A stretch of 64,000 nucleotides of DNA from Balanoglossus misakiensis (lineage: Eukaryota; Hemichordata): NCBI GenBank assembly GCA_040954595.2, contig CM082591.2:4526001-4590000 (forward strand), read 5' to 3'. Under the pieces are notes generated by a model that had not been told where the DNA came from, did not search any database, and saw nothing but the letters and a program-made list of their open reading frames with translations. The translations under genes and the position numbers were made by a program. How positions within the stretch are numbered: position 1 is the stretch's first letter; the number at the start of each line of letters is the position of its first letter. This document shows, in pieces, positions 54,601 through 64,000 of the stretch.

Positions 54601-56906
54601 AATTTGCGAATATAATGACGGTTTTTGGAAGAAATCGCCTTGATGCTCAAGATTGCAGCTGACTTCCATGAACATAGGCCGTCATGCTGTTTTGGCAAAA
54701 AAAGGCAGTGATTGCCGTCAGTGGGAGACTCGGTCTAACTCCAGTCCTCGCGCACCAAAACAGGGAATTATACTTGTCAATTCCAGGTAATGGGATGGTC
54801 TTCTTGACAGTTAAATTGGGGCGAAATGGGTTAAAGTAATTATAGTAACAACTTTATGTTTAAAGATAACTTGTGGAGCTACGTGACGGCTCCCAGTATG
54901 TCAGCGTAGTGCATTACAGGATATAAGATGAGTAAAACCACTCTGATTGCCAGAAAATTGTTCAAATGGCCTGTGATCTAGAATATGCTTTGGCTGTTAT
55001 CTTAAAAATAACTTTGACTTTATTAAATTTGTGTTTCGCGATATGCGTCATTGATGGATAATTTTACATCTTTAATGCGCTGCAATATGTTTGAAATTTC
55101 GTCATGCTAAGCCTAATGTATGTTGTTTACTTGTCTCTGCTGTGGTATATTACTGATGGAGGTTATATTATCAAATGAGAATAAATCATTTATGAGAATA
55201 GTTTTTTTCTTTTTTACAAAGTATGACCTTAGCCATTGTTAGTAACTAATGCGTGATTTCATGTGATGTTTCGTTTATTGAAATCTTTTCTTTTCATGGA
55301 TTTTTAATACTCACATGTGTTTTGCGTGTTTGACCTTTAAATTTACCTGGTCGGAATGTACCTATTGAAGTTTTCACACACAACAGCTGCAGTCTGATCA
55401 GTATGTTGCTTTCACGCTTTCTGTTAACAAACACTTGATAGCTAAGATTCCTGATATTATAAAGATCACTTAATAAAGCAGGAAAATCTTCTGCGGATCA
55501 GTTGTGTGATAGTATAAGTTGAAATTCCAGAAAACTAGTTTTCTCTTTTGACAATAGATTCTGTTCCATTAAGAAAACATCTGGGCCTCAAACTTATTTC
55601 AAGGGAAAACATGCGAAAACTTTAATGGAACATTATTGAAAATTATTTCAGGTATACACATACCAAAAGTGTATCTACGATACAGAATGTTTTGTGTGTC
55701 TTGAATAACTTTGCTGCAAGTTAAAAGCTTTTCTGAACTTCAGTGCTCTGCAACAACAACTCAAACTGTTCGACCTAAATTTCATTATGTCTGTCTGTGA
55801 AACCCTTTTGATTCCGGGCTGTGACTGTTTATGATTTACGACGGAACATGAAAGGGTTTTGTGATTTTTCATGCCGTTGGCAGTGTTTACTCTGGCAATC
55901 GGTCCCGTCGGGAATATCATTTAATTCCGGGACAAGTGTAATTGTGGTAATGTATGAGGAGATTTTTATTCCGGAATAATACTTACCTGTACAATACAGG
56001 GATCTTTTTTAAAGCTGTTATAAATACACATCCATCATGGCTACCGATATGGATGTAAATAAAGTGCTCTTAGAATTGCTCCAACATTCTTAATACTGTC
56101 GTGTATTGCTTAGCAATTGAATGTTCATTCGCGGCTTGGTCCTCGAAACGTCGTTTGTCAGTGAAAGTTTGCTTGTTAGGCAGACTAAATGCCAAACGGC
56201 ACGTCGGTGGCATCAAAACCCAGATTTCACTCCTCCCTCCCTCAGTGTATGTTGCACATTGATGTGTACTTGATATGGGCCTTTAAAAGTGGTAAACTGA
56301 GCTGGGGGAAGAAGTTGTCTTGCAGTCGACGACTTCAATTGCCAACTGTAAATGATATCGTTTCCTGTTTTGGTTTCGTAATTTGAGAGAGAATCTATCC
56401 TCCAATTACGATTATCTGACTATCTGTGACGATGTAAAAAATTGTTGACCACAGTGTAGCATCCATCTGGAAAATTGTAAATGTTTTTATAGGTTTTCTT
56501 TGAATCTTAGCGAACATATCCCCCCGAGTCAACAGTATTGAGGAACTGCCAATACCCTGGATGTCATAAACACACATATGCAACACCTAATACGTCATTA
56601 CAGCTGCAGTTGTTAGGATGCTTAAAAATAGGCGAAATCTGATATATTTGAACGTTTGGTAATATCGGAGAGATTGTATCTCTCTTTGCCTGGGAAAAAT
56701 GGAAATAAATTGATTTCCCGGTACCTGTCGGGTAACTGGAATGCATGTAGATGATGAGATGGGTCAGATATGTGATCCAACAGGTGCAAATGACACAAGA
56801 TGGTTGAGGTGCTAACTTTTTTGCTGTTTACGACTCCTGTAAATCCCAATGGAATAGTCTGTCTCATTGTGGACTGAAAAGCAGGAGTTGTCTTGACATT
56901 GATTGT

Positions 56907-56922
56907 GGGGGGGGGGGGGGGG
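56907..56922 (+). repeat. 16-base G homopolymer
   Basis: Sixteen consecutive G are read on the + strand, the sense strand of liprin-alpha. Runs this long are length-unstable and difficult to sequence, so the exact count may not be reliable. Confidence 0.85.
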
Positions 56923-57636
56923 ACCAGAGAGGAATTTAGAATATAAAACTGGTACTGTACATACTGATGTTCTTCTGTGGATTGCTAATATAAAAATTAA
57001 CATTATTTTATAGTAATGTACAGGTGTTTCGAGTGCTATTAGACAGTGTGAGGTATTCTGGTTTTTCTCAATGTTCACATCAGGAAACAGTATGTGATTT
57101 CGCAGTGGATAATAAAGGCTTGGAACAGAGATATGCAGAAGTCAACTACATCAATAACATCTACAACCTCCCCACCCACGTATTTCTAGTCACTATTTGT
57201 AACGTAATCCCAAGATAACTGCTTGATTTCTTTTCAGTTCGTTTCCACGGTAATAGGTCTGCTAGAGCCGATTTCCTGTTCGGATTCTGATTGATGTGGG
57301 GCACTTCTCTTAGGATTTGTGTTGTAAGTCGTTTTTCAGATTCAGATTGGTGTCTTCAGAGCCGGATTTGTCTGCTGATGAGGGTTCTCACGCAGAGGGT
57401 GGTGGCTACTAAGTGTGATTCATAGGCCGGTGCAATAAACTTGATTCTGAAAATATGGAGACAAACTTGACGCTGTCAAGTGGAAGAAATTGATCTCAAT
57501 ATGTCCCCCCTCGATCGGAGGTACAGCAGGATTTGAGTTATTTTTCCTGCCACGTTTGATAAATGCGGTGCAGTCTTTGTGGTCGGCCCGTCCCAGGGGG
57601 ATTGCGCAGTGCACTTGATAGATTGTCATGGTGATG

Positions 57637-57650
57637 GTCACCATGGCTAC
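57637..57650. promoter_or_regulatory. RFX X-box-like palindrome
   Basis: GTCACCATGGCTAC keeps GT and AC at both outer edges with the CCATGG centre. It directly follows GTCATGGTGATG, which contains a further half-site. It lies 1.1 kb upstream of liprin-alpha exon A. Regulatory use is inference. Confidence 0.35.
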
Positions 57651-58767
57651 ACGTTTGATGTCAGCGAGTCAGGTGTGGTTTCTGTCCTGTCCAGACAGTG
57701 ATGCCAAGTCGTCACTTGAAACGTTGGTTTGAAAGTGGCTGTATGTGGCTCATGTGACATCATCAGGGCCATGTGGAAAAAAAATCATTTCTTTTAATCA
57801 GATACTGAAAACTCTGTGTGTGATTGATTTGTTTTGATTGTGCGTGTGAGAATAAGTTTGAAACCATTATGAGAGCAAGGTGCGAAAATGTGTGGTAATT
57901 GTGTACATGTACTTATAAGCAACTTGTTTATGGTCTGCAAGAGTAATGTATACTGTGATGTTTCTATGTGTATGCTAACATATTTTGGTTGTGAATTTAC
58001 CAGACATAGTATTATTCTATGCTATGATACATGTGTATAAATCTACTGAAATACAATGATTTCGAATACTTGCAAAAAATACAAAACATGTGATGAATCC
58101 TTTTGTATCTTGAACCCTGATAACCCGTGACCTACTTATCACTAAACGTGGTGTAAAAGGGGAAATCTTAACTGAACGGAACATCCAAGTGTGTTTGAAA
58201 AATCACAGTGCAAATGTTTAAGCATATAGAGAATTACCTGATTTGCCTATAGTTGAATTCGAAATTGCCATCAAACCTCACTCATCAGGATAAAAAATTG
58301 ACCTCGAAAATGAGGATGATGACATGATTTCATATGAAGATCTCAAAATTAGTCTTTCCAAGCCATAATAAAGAGAATAATTGGAGCAATTTGCGTGTGA
58401 CTTGCATGCAGCCTTACAACTAAACCTCGCTTATATGTTTAATGGTACAAAGTCACTCGCTTTTGACATTTCAGTTTCTTTTAAAAATAAACGGTTTATG
58501 TGGTTTTGTTCACTGAAACAGGGTCAGTCACTGGTCGTTATAACTCAACTTGTACTCTGTACATGCGCACATGTGAATACGATTTCCACACAATAGGCCA
58601 TATTCTGAACTCCATGAGACACTGCGGTGTCCCTTTAATAGATGAAGTGCACTTGTACTTTAGGACATTCATAATACATGTATTATGTTTGTTGCAGTAC
58701 TTTCATGTTACGTATAATTATCATTTTATCTCATGGTTGTTCTGTTTGTGTTTTCTTACCTCCACAG

Positions 58768-58869
58768 GAGTTTGCAACACTAACAAAAGAATTAAATCAC
58801 GCGAGGGAGCAACTTTTAGAACGAGAAGAAGAAATTTCAGAACTTAAAGCAGAACGAAATAATACTAGG
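58768..58869 (+). CDS. PPFIA: liprin-alpha, internal coding exon A (N-terminal coiled coil)
   Basis: This exon encodes 34 residues beginning [20 protein letters not shown] and ending LKAERNNTR. The family shows the same order: an EFAALTKELN-like start, then a glutamate-rich helix, then [10 protein letters not shown]. Liprin-alpha is a cytoplasmic scaffold that binds RIM, ELKS/CAST and LAR-type receptor phosphatases and organises presynaptic active zones and focal adhesions. This exon covers part of its N-terminal coiled coil, near residues 80-135 of vertebrate proteins. The acceptor is a pyrimidine-rich tract ending in ACAG at 58767, and the donor is GTAAGT from 58870. Both boundaries fall between codons. 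The exon is 102 nt, so skipping it would keep the frame. The reading frame stays open a little upstream into intron sequence, so the exon edge rests on the splice site and on homology. Identity of the gene is very secure; which vertebrate paralogue it resembles most cannot be told. Confidence 0.95.
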
Positions 58870-61092
<2,223 letters not shown>

Positions 61093-61167
61093 GTGAGAGA
61101 GAGACTTAGAGTAGCATTAGAACGGGTTGCTGCATTAGAAGAAGATTTAGCAGTATCCAATCAAGAG
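61093..61167 (+). CDS. PPFIA: liprin-alpha, internal coding exon C (coiled coil)
   Basis: This exon encodes 25 residues, VRERLRVALERVAALEEDLA then VSNQE. It matches the family segment that directly follows the HHKALDEK block (VRERLRVALERVxALEEELAxxNQE). The heptad pattern of leucine and valine with many charged residues indicates continued coiled coil, near residue 190-215 of vertebrate liprin-alpha. The acceptor is TTTGTAG ending at 61092, and the donor is GTTAGT from 61168, a weaker donor than those of the two preceding exons. The exon is phase 0 on both sides and 75 nt long. Translation reads on into the intron to a stop at 61273, but that tail has no family resemblance, so the exon ends at the donor. 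The next family exon (starting near VALREQN in vertebrates) was not found before the window ends. Confidence 0.95.
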
Positions 61168-61282
61168 GTTAGTTTCATTCCATCTGCCAATAGAGGGCAA
61201 GCTTATACTTTGAGTCATTATACTCAAAACAAAAGATATTCACCATGTGAATTTGTATGTTACCTTGTACAATAATATGATA

Positions 61283-61448
61283 TTTTCAGTTATTTGAATG
61301 TCTGCCTTTAGGGGTAGTTCATCTCATCCATCGAATATATCACAGAAAATTTTCTACAGGTGAATCCAAGTTGTACAGTAATAAAAAATATCCAGTTATT
61401 TTAATTTCTGCCTTGGTAGTTCATCATATCCGTCGAATATATTGCAGA
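61283..61448. repeat. direct duplication downstream of exon C
   Basis: The block CAGTTATTTGAATGTCTGCC ... GGTAGTTCATCTCATCC ... CGAATATAT, ending CACAGA, starts at 61287. It recurs from 61393 as CAGTTATTTTAATTTCTGCC ... GGTAGTTCATCATATCC ... CGAATATAT, ending TGCAGA. The offset is about 106 bp, with a small deletion in the second copy. Both copies lie within 300 bp of the exon C donor and are noncoding. Confidence 0.85.
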
Positions 61449-61959
61449 CAAGTAAGTATTCACAATGGGCTGTATTTTATCATAGTACATTATCAATCTT
61501 AATCCTGGCAAGCTTTGTATTAAACGTTTTGCTGTCCATCATAACTGAACTGTCACAGAACACTGAATTTTTCGTTGATGCACAGGATGGGGTTGTAAAA
61601 GTAGGTTGTCTGGTTGTCACAACAGACAAGACTGGAATATCCTGGAGGTGGTTGTATTGTAGCACATGTCGCAAGCTGCAAGATCACCCCAACCTACTTT
61701 TGTTTTTGCCAATCAGGATATTGAAATTAATATTTTACCAGCAACAGCTTTCATCCCAGGGCATGTGGATCTACATCAACTCCTGCCCAGCTGAAATTTT
61801 TCATCAACTTTAAAGTGAACATGAAGTTTTATATTGCGGATTTTGATTTGATTATTTTCTGCGCAGGGTACATGTCTTGACACAAGGTTTGGAACTTAGA
61901 AGAGTTAGCGACATTTCCCGAGAAGTCACTTTAATTTTTCTGGCTGGAAATGTCTATTT

Positions 61960-61987
61960 GGGGGTGAGGGTGGGAAGGGGGGGGGGG
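61960..61987 (+). other. G-quadruplex motif
   Basis: Five G, TGA, three G, T, three G, AA, eleven G: four G-tracts of at least three with loops of 3, 1 and 2 bases. This satisfies the usual quadruplex rule with short loops, which favours stability. It lies on the sense strand of the liprin-alpha intron, 0.8 kb past exon C. Confidence 0.8.
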
Positions 61988-64000
61988 AGTAATCAAGCCA
62001 CAAACTTGGATCAGGCACTAATAGTAATATCTGCAGTCGTGTACAAGATCACAAAGAGCAATTTAGTGGCCCATCTCAATTTTACCAGGAACGTTAAACG
62101 GCATCTTAAAGGAGAGCTGTAAAACAACAAGAATAATGTGTCCATTTATAGCAAGAACTGCGACAGAAGACGGAAAATGAGATTTAGCCAGAGTCAGTTT
62201 TTTCTCTGTATGCTGATGTCCTTTAATCAGTGATTTCGCTGTTGGGAGATTATAAAATGTGCCTTTGATTAACTTTGTCATTGTTGGACGTTTCCTAATC
62301 AAATCGCAACGCTCTTTAAAGTCGTGCATTTTTTCATCATCGACCGCTGTCCTGTCAAAATACCTTTGTGTGTTGAAGCAGTAAAAAGTGAGTCTTCAAA
62401 AATAACAAAATTTACTGCCAGAGTATATTATGCCCATAGATTTCACAGCGATGCTACGCAACACTAGTTAAGTTTTTTCTCACCGTCAGCAACAGTTGAA
62501 TGACTGACGTATTTGACATTTAGACGTGTAGTAAAAAAGGAAGGAAACGAACTGAATAGGCGAGCGAGATTGCAAATTAGCCCCCATTGATAGGTGGCAA
62601 TGTTTGAACAAGAAGTGTGACATTTGAAAAATGAAATGGAAGCTGTGTGTGTATACTGAGGCAAAATTCAACGAGAGGCGCCGGTTTGTGTAAATTCGCG
62701 TGTGTGGGGACAGGTGTATCGTAATTTGCTTTCCGATGGTTCAGAGCTAATAAAAGAAGATTAGGCGCGAGATGATTTTCTCACTGGATTGGGTCCTTAC
62801 AAGACACTCTTCTGTTTTCAGTCGACTTCGATGTGGAGAATTTTACAGATGAATCTTCTCGTTCGCAATAAATATTTAGCTATTTTTCATCAAACATTTT
62901 CACAAATAGCATTGTGAAGCAGTCAAGATTGAATACAAAATGGTTGCATGTCATGAGAATAAGTGTTATTAATGAGGCAGTGGACATCTCTGAAAAGCTC
63001 CAAGCCAGACAGACAGTGCTGTGTGGCTTTGAAAGTTTGATGCATCAAATGGCAGAAAAAAAATGAACACAAATTCTCTTGTGTGTGTCTTATCTGTGCA
63101 GGCTGCGATGACATGTGCCAGGCACGCATGAGATGAGAGCAATGCTATTGATTTTGTATCTCAGCCTGTGCCCAATCTCCCTGTCTTTCTGTGTGACATC
63201 TTTTTCTTTTGTGTCGCCATATCTGACGGGAATCACAAATCGTCGAGTGATTGATTATTTGTCGATACAATCCCCGGGTGGACTCTTTGTGTCTGCATCT
63301 GCGAGGAGGTTGTGTGTCGCATGCAAATACAGGAATCCAACTGTCTTCTGGTAGATGTTCAATCGTTTTCGTTAACTTCGAATGACTTCAGTGAGCTTTT
63401 GTAGAACTTATTTTTGATAAATCTACTGGTGCCAGATATTAAGTCTCGTCGGGGTTACAGATAAAGAAATGATTCCCTCTGCCCTAGTGATGCATTATAC
63501 CAATATACCAATGAAGTTGGAAGATGATTAGCTGGTTAATGAAAGAGGCTCAGGCATGATGGGTGGAATCTTAGAACGGCTGATAGACTAATGATGAATG
63601 TGTTTCTGTTTTGCGATTATCTGAACCATCGAAAAAGATGAAAAACAACGAGAAAATTGCATGCGCAGTCAGAACTTGCTGCATGTCGGGAGAATAAAAA
63701 AATAATACCGAGAAAGTCGGAATCGAGATCTAGAGGTAGTTCGTGACTAAGATCTAAACAGCCTCTAGTCATAGAGTTCTAATTATATTAAGAAAGGTAT
63801 GACTTTGCAAAGACATTGTGTGGTGCCCGAGGTGTTATGTGCAGGGTCACCATTGTATACTCTTTGAAATTTTTGCTGGTTTATTGGTTATTGCGGGTTG
63901 TGTCATAATGATGTACAAATGTGTGTGCTGTGAAAATCAGATCTGCAGTGCTGCAAGAGATAAGCTGCTCTAGCTCGCCCTTGAAAATTTGAAAAAGCGT

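Larger units (their letters stand above)
48646..58767 (+). other. intron sequence leading to liprin-alpha exon A
   Basis: No exon is supported between the candidate at 48324 and exon A. Features are a short TG microsatellite (49679-49690), a 16-base G-run (56907-56922) and the RFX-like site at 57637. A GGCGAAATGGGTTAA word near 54821 resembles a transposon end without a partner. The last bases before exon A form a normal pyrimidine-rich acceptor. Confidence 0.65.
61168..64000 (+). other. start of the liprin-alpha intron after exon C (open at window end)
   Basis: At least 2833 bp follow the donor of exon C without a recognisable next exon. The stretch contains a local direct duplication (61283-61448) and a G-quadruplex-type run (61960-61987). 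Several short frames on either strand, such as 61442-61813 and 61877-62122 on the + strand, have no liprin-like content. The intron call is inferred from the expected continuation of the gene beyond the window. Confidence 0.75.

Noticed and set aside
54811-54836. AATTGGGGCGAAATGGGTTAA as a possible transposon end
   Set aside because: No inverted partner was found within several hundred bases on either side.

Overview
This window is animal genomic DNA, not prokaryotic. It has no closely packed long reading frames, it is AT-rich with many homopolymer and dinucleotide runs, it carries small transposon-derived repeats, and its one recognisable gene is split into short exons with GT...AG introns. 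That gene is liprin-alpha (PPFIA / syd-2 family), a synaptic active-zone scaffold. Three consecutive coding exons lie on the + strand at 58768-58869, 60326-60490 and 61093-61167. They encode 114 residues of the N-terminal coiled-coil region, almost identical to animal liprin-alphas as I remember them. The small introns and MITE-rich noncoding DNA suggest an invertebrate, perhaps a marine deuterostome or a lophotrochozoan. The species cannot be settled from the sequence.

Layout. Positions 1-58767 hold no convincing exon of a known gene. The three exons start in the middle of the liprin-alpha reading frame, and I could not find the exon with the start codon, so this stretch is most simply read as one very long 5' intron of liprin-alpha. 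It contains three well-supported MITE-type elements (17171-17331, 25502-25687, 43658-43755), one degenerate one (7412-7582) and one single-ended copy (21185-21222). It also contains a four-unit array with a period of about 240 bp (17563-18520) and several microsatellites. Two weak coding candidates are listed with low confidence: an overlapping ORF pair at 11791-12218 and an exon-like ORF at 48324-48645. Positions 58768-61167 hold the exons and two short introns (1456 and 602 bp). Positions 61168-64000 are the next intron, with a local duplication and a strong G-quadruplex motif; the following exon is not in the window.

How it works together. The only gene product with a supported function is the liprin-alpha coiled-coil segment. 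All three exons are multiples of three and begin and end at codon boundaries. In the surrounding intron, palindromes of the form GTNNCCATGG are more frequent than base composition predicts and resemble RFX X-boxes. A pair of identical octamer/homeodomain-like 12-mers lies at 26021 and 26079. These are possible intronic regulatory elements, but that is inference. I found no CRISPR array, bacterial system, viral gene, tRNA or rRNA.
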